A DNA stretch of 43,040 nt from JBDRKE01 sp043814315 (GTDB taxonomy: Bacteria; Omnitrophota; Gorgyraeia; Gygaellales; Profunditerraquicolaceae), in contig JBDRKE010000019.1 of assembly GCA_043814315.1 (NCBI GenBank), forward strand, positions 1 through 43,040, read 5' to 3'. Below are positions 15,290 through 22,641 of this stretch, piece after piece. The position numbers and the translations under genes are program-made. Within the stretch, counting starts at the first letter, position 1, and each line of letters starts with the position of its first letter. The notes beneath the pieces are model-generated. The model saw only the letters and a list, made by a program, of their open reading frames with translations, was not told where the DNA came from and did not search any database.

Positions 15290-16063
15290 ATGAAACTGGA
15301 TGAGATCAAGATCTCCAAGGCCATCATAGAGTCTTACACGGATAAGCTCATCAGCGCTCTGGATACGGATGTGGCGGTTGTCGGCGCCGGCCCCGCGGGG
15401 ATGGTTTGCGCTTATTATTTAGCTAAAGCAGGCAAAAAGGTTGCGGTTTTTGAGAGAAAATTATCTGTAGGAGGGGGGATGTGGGGTGGCGGCATCATGT
15501 TTAACGAAATCGTAGTCCAGCATAAAGCCAAAGGCATCCTTGATGAATTCGGCATAAAGTCAAGGGTCTACGAGAAAGGCTATTATCTGGCTGATTCTAT
15601 TGAGTCCGTTGCCAGCATCTGTGCGAAAACGGTTAAAACCGGGGCGAAAATATTTAATCTGATCAGCGCCGAAGACGTAATGGTAAGGGCCAGATGCGTC
15701 TGTGGTCTTGTGTTGAACTGGACCTCTGTTGAAATAGCCAAGTTGCATGTGGATCCTATTACGGTAAGAGCAAAGTTTGTGGTGGATGCTTCAGGCCACG
15801 CTGCTGAGGTCGCGCGTATCGTGGAGAGAAAATCCGGCCTCAGGCTTAAGACGAGAAGCGGCCGGATAATGGGAGAGCAATCCATGTGGGCGCAGGTCGC
15901 AGAAGATACGATTGTCAAGAACTCAAAAGAGGTCTGTCCCGGCCTTTACGTCTGCGGCATGTGCGCCAACGCCGTATTCGGCGGACCGCGCATGGGGCCC
16001 ATATTCGGCGGGATGCTTCTTTCAGGCAAAAAGGTGGCCCAGGAGCTGATTAAAAAACTATGA
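15290..16063 (+). CDS. thi4: THI4-type thiazole synthase, sulfide-dependent form
   Basis: 257 residues, FAD/NAD-fold protein with the dinucleotide motif GAGPAG (32-37), GGGMWGGGIMFN (61-72) and the glycine-rich end GGPRMGPIFGGMLLSG. THI4 makes adenylated carboxythiazole from NAD and glycine. In yeast a cysteine downstream of the GH motif donates its own sulfur; here the segment after ASGH170 (AAEVARIVERK) has no Cys, which fits the catalytic, sulfide-using form of archaea and anaerobes. Strong AAGGAGG site upstream. Heads a riboswitch-controlled operon and overlaps thiM by 4 nt. Confidence 0.93.
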   Translation: MKLDEIKISKAIIESYTDKLISALDTDVAVVGAGPAGMVCAYYLAKAGKKVAVFERKLSVGGGMWGGGIMFNEIVVQHKAKGILDEFGIKSRVYEKGYYLADSIESVASICAKTVKTGAKIFNLISAEDVMVRARCVCGLVLNWTSVEIAKLHVDPITVRAKFVVDASGHAAEVARIVERKSGLRLKTRSGRIMGEQSMWAQVAEDTIVKNSKEVCPGLYVCGMCANAVFGGPRMGPIFGGMLLSGKKVAQELIKKL

Positions 16064-16863
16064 AGAAGATAAAAATTGATGCCTATAATCTATTGGAAAG
16101 GATCAGAAGGCAAAAACCTGTAGTCCATCACCTCACGAACTGGGTGACTATTTATGACTGCGCTAATGTGGTTAAAGTTTTGGGCGGTTCTCCTGTTATG
16201 GCCCACGCCGAAGAAGAAGTGGCCCAGATGGCGCAAATAGCCTCCAGCCTCGTCCTTAACATAGGGACGCTGACCGTTGATTTTATCGAGGCGATGAAGG
16301 TGGCGGCTCAAAGCGCCAACAAAAAAGGAATTCCGGTTGTCTTAGATGTTTGCGGAGCCGGAGCCACCTCCTTGAGAAACCGCAAGTCTTTTGAATTACT
16401 GGATGAGGCAAGAATAGATATTATTAAAGGAAATGCTTCAGAGATTGCCAGGATAGCGGGTGAGGATGTGGTGACAAAAGGCGTGGATGCGGCGCGTGTT
16501 AATAAGAACATGATTCAAGTGGCTCAACATTTAGCCCTGAAGCGCCGGTGCGCTGTCGTGGTGACGGGCAAAGAAGATATTGTAACGGGCGCAGGAAAGA
16601 TTTACATTATAAAGAATGGCCATCCTATGATGCCGCATATCGTCGGAACAGGGTGCATGGCGACTTCTATCATCGGTGCCTTTGCAGGGGTTGAGCGTGA
16701 TTTAACATTGGCTTGCGCGGCAGCCCTGGTTTGTTTTGAGATTGCCGCGGAATGCGCTGCAAAAAGATCCCGGGGCCCGGGGACATTCAAAGAAAAATTC
16801 TATGATCACCTGTATCATTTGGATAAAAAGACAATTAACAGGATGCAAAGGGTGGAGGCGTGA
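16060..16863 (+). CDS. thiM: hydroxyethylthiazole kinase
   Basis: 267 residues, the usual ThiM length. Family signatures: PVVHHLTNWVTIYDCAN near the N-terminus, GSPVMAHAEEEV, VLDVCGAGAT, DIIKGNASEI and the phosphate/catalytic loop IVGTGCMATS with its Cys. Phosphorylates 4-methyl-5-(2-hydroxyethyl)thiazole, a salvage reaction. Pairing salvage ThiM with a de novo THI4 enzyme gives the operon two routes to the thiazole half. Overlaps both neighbours by 4 nt. Confidence 0.95.
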   Translation: MKKIKIDAYNLLERIRRQKPVVHHLTNWVTIYDCANVVKVLGGSPVMAHAEEEVAQMAQIASSLVLNIGTLTVDFIEAMKVAAQSANKKGIPVVLDVCGAGATSLRNRKSFELLDEARIDIIKGNASEIARIAGEDVVTKGVDAARVNKNMIQVAQHLALKRRCAVVVTGKEDIVTGAGKIYIIKNGHPMMPHIVGTGCMATSIIGAFAGVERDLTLACAAALVCFEIAAECAAKRSRGPGTFKEKFYDHLYHLDKKTINRMQRVEA

Positions 16864-17471
16864 AAGGGTACTATTTTATCACGGATGCAGGCCAAAGCCG
16901 TGCGGGCAATGCCAGCGACGTAAAAAATGCGCTGAAGGCCCATGTTGAGGTTGTGCAGTACCGGGACAAATCCAAATCCACAAAAGAACTTTATCAAGAG
17001 GCCCTGGCATTAAGAAAAATTTGCAAGGACGCGTTGTTTCTGATTAACGACAGGCTCGATATTGCCTTAAGTGTTAAGGCCGACGGCGTGCATCTGGGTT
17101 GGGAGGATCTACCTTACGCCGTTGCCCGAAAGCTCATCGGCGATAAGAAGATTATCGGATTAACGGTGCATACGCTTCAACAGGCTATTCAATCTCAAAG
17201 GTCAGGAGCGCAGTATATCGGAGTAAGCCCTATCTTCAAGACGAATACAAAACAGGATGCAGGTCCTCCTGTAGGCGTTAGATTAATCAAAGAGATAAGA
17301 AGACACGTATCTTTGCCCGTTATCGCTATCGGAGGCATAGATCTGTCAAATGCAAAGGATGTTATTGATTCCGGCGCCGATGGCCTGTGTGCGATTTCTG
17401 CCGTGGTAGCCGAAAACGACGTAAAAAAAGAAATAGAGAAATTTCAGAGGCTCTTTAGGCAAAAGACTTGA
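16860..17471 (+). CDS. thiE: thiamine phosphate synthase
   Basis: 203 residues, TIM-barrel. Motifs QYRDKSKS, INDRLDIALSVKADGVHLG, YIGVSPIFKTNTK and PVIAIGGI place the pyrophosphate, pyrimidine and thiazole phosphate sites. Joins HMP-pyrophosphate and thiazole phosphate to thiamine phosphate. Starts with GTG overlapping the thiM stop (GTGA). The usual Gln of HLGQ is Trp here (HLGWEDL). ThiC and ThiD, needed for the pyrimidine half, are not in the window. Confidence 0.95.
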   Translation: MKGYYFITDAGQSRAGNASDVKNALKAHVEVVQYRDKSKSTKELYQEALALRKICKDALFLINDRLDIALSVKADGVHLGWEDLPYAVARKLIGDKKIIGLTVHTLQQAIQSQRSGAQYIGVSPIFKTNTKQDAGPPVGVRLIKEIRRHVSLPVIAIGGIDLSNAKDVIDSGADGLCAISAVVAENDVKKEIEKFQRLFRQKT

Positions 17472-17555
17472 TGGGTTGTGGGTAAAAATTGATGGAATTT
17501 GTTGATACTTTTTGTTAGGATAGAGTGACGCTTTCGCAAAAGTGAGGGAAATGGC

Positions 17556-18833
17556 GTGGATCCTAAAATTGTTTCTTTAGCCGTATTTTTTATCGCTTAT
17601 CTGTTTTTTGTGGTTTTCCCCAAAAAGAGGACCCTCATTGCTGTTTCTGCAGCGATACTCCTTATCCTTTCGCAAACGATTTCCTTTAAACAGGCTTTTT
17701 TGGCGGTCAATTGGAATGTGATGGGGATTTTTCTGGGCACCCTGGTGGTTGCCGATATATTCATGGAAAGCAGGGTTCCTGCCTATATTGCTGAAATCAT
17801 CGTAGATAAAGCCAGAAATACGGCCTGGGCTATTCTTTTGATCTGTTTGCTGACCGGCTTCATCTCTGCTTTTGTTGAGAACGTCGCCACGGTCCTGATT
17901 GTGGCACCCATTGCCCTTTCCTTAGCCAAAAAGATAAATCTTAATCCCGTAAAGATGATGATCGGGATTGCCGTTTCCAGCAATCTTCAGGGTGCGGCAA
18001 CCTTGATTGGGGATCCTCCCAGTATGCTCTTAGGCGGTTTTGCCAAAATGAATTTTATGGACTTTTTCTTTTATAAGGGAAGGCCCAGCATATTTTTTGC
18101 GGTGGAGTTAGGTGCCTTGGTTTCTTTTATTGTTCTCTACTTTATTTTTAGAAAACAGAAAGAGAAACCTAAGCTTTTGGCGATTGAAAAAGTCAAATCC
18201 TGGGTTCCCACCTTTATTCTGGTTATTTTGATTTTTGCCTTAGCCTTGACCTCTTTCTTTGATACGGGTTTTACGTATATGGCGGGAGTCCTTTGTATGG
18301 CCGCGGCGGTTGCCTCCGTTATTTGGAAAAGGATTACGAGCAGAGATTCCATCCTAAGAGGCATAAAAGCGCTGGATTGGGATACTACTTTTTTCCTCCT
18401 CGGAATATTTATCCTGGTAGGCAGTATTACCCTAACCGGATGGATAGAGGCTATCTCCGGGTTTCTTTCGGGGCTCGTGGGTGAAAATATATTCCTGGGT
18501 TACAGTTTATTGGTTGTTGTCGCTGTAGCGCTTTCTGCCTTTATTGACAATGTCCCTTTCTTAGCGGCCATGCTTCCGGTGGCTATCTCCATGTCAGCCA
18601 GGCTCAATGTTAACCCTTCGCTTTTTCTCTTTGGCCTTCTTATCGGAGCCAGCCTCGGCGGCAATATCACGCCCATCGGTGCCTCTGCCAATATTGTTGC
18701 CTGTGGGATCCTGAAAAAAGAAGGTTATGCAGTAAGTTTCAAGGATTTTGCAAAGATAGGCTTACCCTTTACTTTGGCAGCTGTGAGCGTTGCCTATTTG
18801 TTCGTTTGGTGCGTATGGGGTGTGGTAAAGTAA
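17556..18833 (+). CDS. SLC13/NhaD/ArsB-type permease
   Basis: 425 residues, ~11 membrane helices, third IT-superfamily transporter in the window but only distantly like the tandem pair. Repeat motifs are NLQGAATLIGDPPSMLLG in the first half and GGNITPIGASANIVACGIL in the second, with DNVPFLAAMLPV before it. The GDPPSM form is closer to the classical ArsB/SLC13 motif than that of the tandem pair. Substrate unknown. Start is GTG (17556), preceded by GTGAGGGA; an ATG at 17551 is out of frame. The 84-nt gap after thiE has only a weak promoter-like sequence. Confidence 0.85.
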   Translation: MDPKIVSLAVFFIAYLFFVVFPKKRTLIAVSAAILLILSQTISFKQAFLAVNWNVMGIFLGTLVVADIFMESRVPAYIAEIIVDKARNTAWAILLICLLTGFISAFVENVATVLIVAPIALSLAKKINLNPVKMMIGIAVSSNLQGAATLIGDPPSMLLGGFAKMNFMDFFFYKGRPSIFFAVELGALVSFIVLYFIFRKQKEKPKLLAIEKVKSWVPTFILVILIFALALTSFFDTGFTYMAGVLCMAAAVASVIWKRITSRDSILRGIKALDWDTTFFLLGIFILVGSITLTGWIEAISGFLSGLVGENIFLGYSLLVVVAVALSAFIDNVPFLAAMLPVAISMSARLNVNPSLFLFGLLIGASLGGNITPIGASANIVACGILKKEGYAVSFKDFAKIGLPFTLAAVSVAYLFVWCVWGVVK

Positions 18834-18906
18834 CACCCGATGGTCTCGTAGAAAATCTCCGACAAAACCTCCAAAACGTTAAAAGTTGTTTTTTTAAAAG
18901 ATTTAC

Positions 18907-18935
18907 TTGACAAATGATACTATTATGGTATCATT
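18907..18935 (+). promoter_or_regulatory. Rrf2 gene promoter overlapped by a palindromic operator
   Basis: TTGACA (18907-18912), 16-nt spacer, TATCAT (18929-18934). A perfect inverted repeat AATGATAC (18913-18920) / GTATCATT (18928-18935) with a 7-nt centre fills the spacer and the -10 element. A 23-bp palindrome in this position is the expected size for a dimeric Rrf2 repressor, so autoregulation is likely. Confidence 0.7.
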
Positions 18936-18976
18936 ATAATTAAGAATGAAAACTCATAAGCTTCTAAAGGAGAAAA

Positions 18977-19372
18977 ATGAAATTAATCACCCGAGATACG
19001 GATTATGCGGTAAGGGCCCTGTGTTTTATGGCAAGACTCAAAAGTGAGATTGTTCCGGTTTCGCAGCTGGTCAGGGAATTAAAGATGCCCAGACCCTTTT
19101 TAAGAAAGCTGCTGCAGATATTGAATAGAAGAGGCATCCTTGAATCCACTAAAGGACAGGGGGGAGGTTTTTCATTGGCCCTGCCGGCTGATAAAATATT
19201 TTTAGTGGATCTAATGAGGATATTTCAGGGGCCGCTCAAATTAAACGAATGTTTTTTTAAAAAGGCTCGTTGCCGTAATCTGCGCACCTGCCCCTTAAGA
19301 AAAAAGATCGTCAGCCTCGAAAGCCTGGTTATAAAAGAGTTAAAATCAATCACGATCGCCTCTTTATTATGA
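18977..19372 (+). CDS. Rrf2-family iron-sulfur transcription regulator
   Basis: 131 residues. Starts MKLITRDTDYAVRAL, the Rrf2 winged helix, with VSQLVRELKMPRPFLRKLLQIL as recognition helices and KGQGGGFSLA as the wing. Three cysteines C92-x6-C99-x5-C105 sit where IscR (C92/C98/C104) and NsrR hold their Fe-S cluster, so it can probably sense NO, oxygen or Fe-S status. It heads a unit with a ferredoxin, a Cys-rich protein and hcp, which favours an NsrR-like nitrosative role. AAAGGAG precedes the ATG by 6 nt. Confidence 0.92.
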   Translation: MKLITRDTDYAVRALCFMARLKSEIVPVSQLVRELKMPRPFLRKLLQILNRRGILESTKGQGGGFSLALPADKIFLVDLMRIFQGPLKLNECFFKKARCRNLRTCPLRKKIVSLESLVIKELKSITIASLL

Positions 19373-19386
19373 AAGGACTTTTAACT

Positions 19387-20229
19387 ATGAGCAAAAGAAA
19401 AATAATCAAGATTGATGAAGACAAATGCAACGGTTGCACTTTATGTATCCCCAACTGCCCGGAGGGAGCCATCCAGATCATCGATCAAAAGGCTCGTCTC
19501 TTAAGCGATTTGTTCTGCGATGGGCTGGGGGCCTGTATCGGACATTGCCCCGAGGGCGCCATAAGCATCGAGGAGAGAGAGGCTGAAAAATATGACGAAA
19601 AAAAGGTGATGGAGAATATCGTCAAACAGGGAGAGAATGTCATCGGGGCGCATCTGGAGCATCTTAAGGCGCACGGTGAGAGTGAATATCTTAAGCAGGC
19701 ACAAGAATATTTGAAGGAAAAAGGGATAAAATTGGATGGGGCACAGGAGCCGCACGGGCATCATCATGCATCGGGATCTTCAGGTTGCCCGGGAATGAAA
19801 GTAATGGATTTCAGGCAGCAGGAGGCTTTGCCGCAAAAGGGAATAGCCGGAAAATCGGCCCCTTCCCGGTTACGGCATTGGCCTGTGCAGCTCATGCTGG
19901 TTCCTGCGACGGCTCCCTATTTAAATAATGCGGATTTATTGATTGCCGCTGATTGCGTGCCTTTTGCTTATGCGTCTTTTCATGAAGACCTGTTAAGGGA
20001 TAGGATTCTGCTTGTCGGCTGCCCAAAATTAGATAACGCCGAGATTTACCGGGACAAAATCAGCCAGATTTTAAAACATAACACCATAAAGTCCGTTACC
20101 TATGCCCATATGGAGGTGCCCTGCTGTTTCGGGTTAGCTGGTATCATTAGTCAGGCGATAGCTCAGTCAGGTAAGGATATTGCGTTCCAAGAGGCCACCA
20201 TCAGCATAAAAGGAGAGAGATTACTCTGA
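19387..20229 (+). CDS. 2x[4Fe-4S] ferredoxin-type protein, Hcp-associated
   Basis: 280 residues. N-terminal ferredoxin domain: C14-x2-C17-x2-C20-x3-C24 and a second set C44-x5-C50-x3-C54 in FCDGLGACIGHCPEG. A helical spacer and a His-rich piece (HGHHH) follow, then a C-terminal region with more cysteines (SSGCPGM, ADCVPFAYA, LVGCPKLDN, VPCCFGL). This long ferredoxin regularly accompanies hydroxylamine reductase and could pass electrons to Hcp. ATG 19387 is preferred over 19369, because AAAGGA lies 8 nt before it, whereas 19369 overlaps the rrf2 stop. Confidence 0.88.
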   Translation: MSKRKIIKIDEDKCNGCTLCIPNCPEGAIQIIDQKARLLSDLFCDGLGACIGHCPEGAISIEEREAEKYDEKKVMENIVKQGENVIGAHLEHLKAHGESEYLKQAQEYLKEKGIKLDGAQEPHGHHHASGSSGCPGMKVMDFRQQEALPQKGIAGKSAPSRLRHWPVQLMLVPATAPYLNNADLLIAADCVPFAYASFHEDLLRDRILLVGCPKLDNAEIYRDKISQILKHNTIKSVTYAHMEVPCCFGLAGIISQAIAQSGKDIAFQEATISIKGERLL

Positions 20230-20456
20230 AGAATAAATGCCCCGGACAGGATGACCGCAACATCCAAGCTGAAACGATCACGTGTCCTGATTGCGGATAC
20301 AAGTTAGAAATATTTTCCGATGAGGTCAAGGTCAAATGCCATCAATGCAAAGGCCTGGTGTGCCGGGAGAGATTACCCTCTTGCGTGGATTGGTGTAAAT
20401 TTGCCAGAGAATGTGTGGGGGAGGAAAGGTTAAAGCAAATAAAAAAGGATAAATAA
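20226..20456 (+). CDS. Cys-rich zinc-ribbon protein lacking a canonical start codon
   Basis: A clear coding frame (76 codons from CTG 20226) overlapping the ferredoxin stop by 4 nt. It has CPDC (C20, C23) and CHQC (C38, C41), a zinc-ribbon or rubredoxin-like set, then further cysteines in LPSCVDWCKFARECVG. The frame opens after a stop at 20172-20174 and contains no ATG, GTG or TTG before the conserved part; CTG 20226 or ATT 20220, both behind AAAGGAGA, are the only plausible starts. It lies between ferredoxin and hcp, so a redox or metal-delivery role there is inferred from context. Confidence 0.65.
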   Translation: MKNKCPGQDDRNIQAETITCPDCGYKLEIFSDEVKVKCHQCKGLVCRERLPSCVDWCKFARECVGEERLKQIKKDK

Positions 20457-20462
20457 GTTGAA

Positions 20463-20585
20463 AAATTCCAAATCATAATACCCAATATTTTTTGTGATTT
20501 GTATATTTGGTATTGTATATTGTTTGTGATTTGTGTATTGTGATTTGTAATTTATTTGATAGTATTGGTATTATTTGGATTTTGG
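20463..20585. repeat. family A AT-rich repeat, second copy
   Basis: Contains GGTATTGTATATTGTTTGT (20509-20527) followed by RATTTGTGTATTGTRA, matching 6790-6824 over about 35 bp, plus TTCCAAATCATAATACCCAA as a rough inverse left arm. No gene. It separates the ferredoxin/zinc-ribbon genes from hcp. Confidence 0.65.
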
Positions 20586-20615
20586 ATTTCTTAAGCTATG
20601 AAAGGAGAAAAAGAG

Positions 20616-21905
20616 ATGTTTTGTTACCAGTGCGAACAGACGGCAGGTGGAAGTGGTTGCACAAAAGTAGGCGTTTGCGGCAAGGACGAAAATATCCAGA
20701 GCCTTCAGGACTTATTGCTCTTTGGCCTTAAAGGTATAGCTGCTTATGCCTTTCATGCCGGGGAATTGGGAGCTAAGGATGATGAAGTGGATGCTTTTAT
20801 GCACGAGGCTCTGTTTAAGACCGTAACCAACGTAGACTTTGATTTGAATGATTACCTGGAAATAGTCTTAAAATGCGGCTCAATGAATCTTAAGGCTATG
20901 GAGATGTTGGATAGGGCGCACACCGAGCGATTTGGTAATCCTGTTCCTACAGAGGTGGATACGGGAACCAAGGCAGGGCCGGGGATTCTGGTTACGGGCC
21001 ATGATTTGCTGGATCTCTATGAACTTTTGAAACAAACTAAAAACGAAGGCATTAATGTCTATACGCACAGCGAAATGCTTCCTGCTCACGGTTATCCTGA
21101 ACTTAAAAAATTTAAACACCTCGCGGGTAATTACGGAGGTGCCTGGCAGGAGCAGAAAAAAGAATTTAACCAGTTTAGCGGCGCCCTCTTAGCCACAACC
21201 AACTGCGTATTGATTCCTCCGGGCAATACCTATCTTGACAGGCTGTTTACCGTTGGTATCACCGGTGTAGCGGGTGCTACCCATATAAAGGGGCGTGATT
21301 TTAAACCGTTGATTGAAAAGGCCAAATCCTTGCCTGCTTTACCTGAGGCTCCTGCAAAAAAGATTATGACGGGCTTTCATCACACGGCCATCTTAAGTCT
21401 GGCTGGTAAGATTGTCAGCCTTGTCAAAGCCGGGAAGATCAAGCGATTCTTCCTTATCGGCGGTTGCGATGGAGCCAAGCCGGGGAGGAATTATTATACG
21501 GAGCTTGCAGAGAAAGTCCCCAAGGATTGTATTATTCTGACGCTGGCCTGCGGCAAATACCGTTTTAACAAACTTGATTTCGGCCAGATAGAAGGAATTC
21601 CCAGGCTTCTTGATATCGGACAATGCAATAACGCTTATTCGGCTATACAGGTGGCTGTTGCGCTTAGTAAGGCATTTAACTGTAGCGTCAATGAGTTGCC
21701 GCTTTCTATAGTCCTTTCCTGGTTTGAGCAAAAGGCCGTGGCGATCCTTTTAACATTGCTTTACTTAGGGGTCAAGGGCATACGCGTAGGCCCTACGCCC
21801 CCGGCTTTTATTACGCCTGCGGTTTTAAAAGTCATCCAGGAAAAGTTCGATTTGAAGTTAATCAGCACACCGGAAAAGGATTTGGCGGATATATTGCGTA
21901 AGTAA
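20616..21905 (+). CDS. hcp: hydroxylamine reductase (hybrid cluster protein), short class
   Basis: 429 residues, starting MFCYQCEQTAGG. N-terminal cluster ligands C3, C6, C15 and C21; hybrid-cluster ligands are recognisable in TTNCVLIPPG, LACGKYRFN and DIGQCNNAYSA together with the conserved GGCDGAKPGRNYY. At ~430 residues it is the short class lacking one helical bundle, common in anaerobes. Reduces hydroxylamine and, in vivo, mainly NO to N2O. ATG 20616 is chosen over an in-frame ATG at 20598, because AAAGGAG (20600-20606) fits it by 9 nt. Confidence 0.95.
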   Translation: MFCYQCEQTAGGSGCTKVGVCGKDENIQSLQDLLLFGLKGIAAYAFHAGELGAKDDEVDAFMHEALFKTVTNVDFDLNDYLEIVLKCGSMNLKAMEMLDRAHTERFGNPVPTEVDTGTKAGPGILVTGHDLLDLYELLKQTKNEGINVYTHSEMLPAHGYPELKKFKHLAGNYGGAWQEQKKEFNQFSGALLATTNCVLIPPGNTYLDRLFTVGITGVAGATHIKGRDFKPLIEKAKSLPALPEAPAKKIMTGFHHTAILSLAGKIVSLVKAGKIKRFFLIGGCDGAKPGRNYYTELAEKVPKDCIILTLACGKYRFNKLDFGQIEGIPRLLDIGQCNNAYSAIQVAVALSKAFNCSVNELPLSIVLSWFEQKAVAILLTLLYLGVKGIRVGPTPPAFITPAVLKVIQEKFDLKLISTPEKDLADILRK

Positions 21906-21920
21906 AACTTAAAGGCTGCG

Positions 21921-22001
21921 TCATTCGTCTATCGGAAGCGTAGTGAGAATCGTCTAACGTTTGGCGTTACAGGCAGGCGTACGACGCCTCCGATGGACGA
22001 T
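21921..22001. repeat. family C inverted-repeat element, copy 1
   Basis: Starts TCGTCTATCGGAAGCGT and ends GACGCCTCCGATGGACGA; these termini pair as an imperfect hairpin (TCGTCTATCGGA against TCCGATGGACGA, one wobble). Interior AATCGTCTAACGTTTGGCG and CAGGCAGGCG. The same blocks occur at 33137-33266. It ends 5 nt before the AAGGAGG of the 19-residue gene. Confidence 0.7.
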
Positions 22002-22020
22002 ATTTAAGGAGGTGAGCACT

Positions 22021-22080
22021 ATGGGTTGTGGATGTGGTTCTATGAAGCCAAAGAAAAAAGCAAAAAAGAAGAAGAAATAA
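22021..22080 (+). CDS. 19-residue Cys/Lys miniprotein
   Basis: ATG 22021 to TAA 22080, preceded at 7 nt by a perfect AAGGAGGTGA ribosome site. The peptide is MGCGCGSMKPKKKAKKKKK: a Gly-Cys-Gly-Cys-Gly head that could bind a metal or Fe-S cluster, and a polylysine tail suited to RNA or DNA binding. No family known to me. Between hcp and superoxide reductase, directly behind a family C element and in front of a G/C-stem hairpin, so it looks like a small unit of its own. The near-ideal ribosome site is the strongest argument that it is translated. Confidence 0.6.
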   Translation: MGCGCGSMKPKKKAKKKKK

Positions 22081-22094
22081 TCCTTGGAGGAGGG

Positions 22095-22133
22095 GGGGGG
22101 ATGGATAATGCAGTGATTCGGTTATCGCCCCCC
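22095..22133 (+). terminator. G6/C6 hairpin, terminator-like
   Basis: GGGGGG (22095-22100) and GATAA (22104-22108) pair with TTATC (22122-22126) and CCCCCC (22128-22133). Strong stem 14 nt past the miniprotein stop, but followed by AACAAAAAG, not a T-run. Confidence 0.4.
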
Positions 22134-22152
22134 AACAAAAAGAAAAATTGAT

Positions 22153-22181
22153 TTGTAACAACAGGGGAGTGGTATTATAAT
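22153..22181 (+). promoter_or_regulatory. promoter of the superoxide reductase operon
   Basis: TTGTAA (22153-22158), 17-nt spacer, perfect TATAAT (22176-22181). Transcript start expected near 22188, 22 nt before the gene and its AAGGAGG site. Confidence 0.65.
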
Positions 22182-22209
22182 CTCTTTAGGGCTTAAAAAG
22201 GAGGCCTGT

Positions 22210-22605
22210 ATGACAGATTTTAAGGATTTGTTTCAGAGCGCGGATTGGAAGACGGAAAAGCACGTCCCTGTTATAGAAGCTGTGGATAAGGCAAAAAAGG
22301 GAGAATTTTTCAAGGTCGCCGTAAGCGTCGGTAAGGAAATCCCGCATCCCAATACGACCGACCATCATATAAGATGGATTGAGGTTTATTTTCTGGCAGA
22401 CGGAGAAAAGTTTCCCTATCAGATAGCAAGATTTGACTTTGCTTCCCACGGAGAATCTACTCAGGGACCTAACACGAGTACGGTCTATACTCATCCTGAA
22501 GCCACCTGCAGTTTTAAAACAGACAAGCCAGGTACGATATTGGCCAGCTCCTACTGCAATATCCACGGTGTCTGGCAGAATTCCAAAAAGATCATTGTCG
22601 CCTAG
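22210..22605 (+). CDS. superoxide reductase (neelaredoxin type)
   Basis: 131 residues, the one-iron class without the N-terminal desulforedoxin domain. Catalytic E16-K17-H18 in TEKHVP, further His ligands H46 and H52 (HPNTTDHH), and the C116-x2-H119 pair in SYCNIHG complete the Fe(His)4Cys centre. Reduces superoxide to hydrogen peroxide without making oxygen, taking electrons from rubredoxin, whose gene is 0.8 kb downstream. First gene of the detoxification run, with its own promoter. Confidence 0.95.
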   Translation: MTDFKDLFQSADWKTEKHVPVIEAVDKAKKGEFFKVAVSVGKEIPHPNTTDHHIRWIEVYFLADGEKFPYQIARFDFASHGESTQGPNTSTVYTHPEATCSFKTDKPGTILASSYCNIHGVWQNSKKIIVA

Positions 22606-22641
22606 AGAAAACGGGGGCCTTTAAAACTTAAGAAATGCATT

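Noticed and set aside
17472..17555. Promoter between thiE and the 17556 permease
   Set aside because: TTGTTG and TAGAGT are too weak a match to report as a feature.
20559..20576. Degenerate Rrf2-like palindrome before hcp
   Set aside because: TTGATA and GGTATTATT only partly match, and the sequence belongs to an AT-rich repeat.
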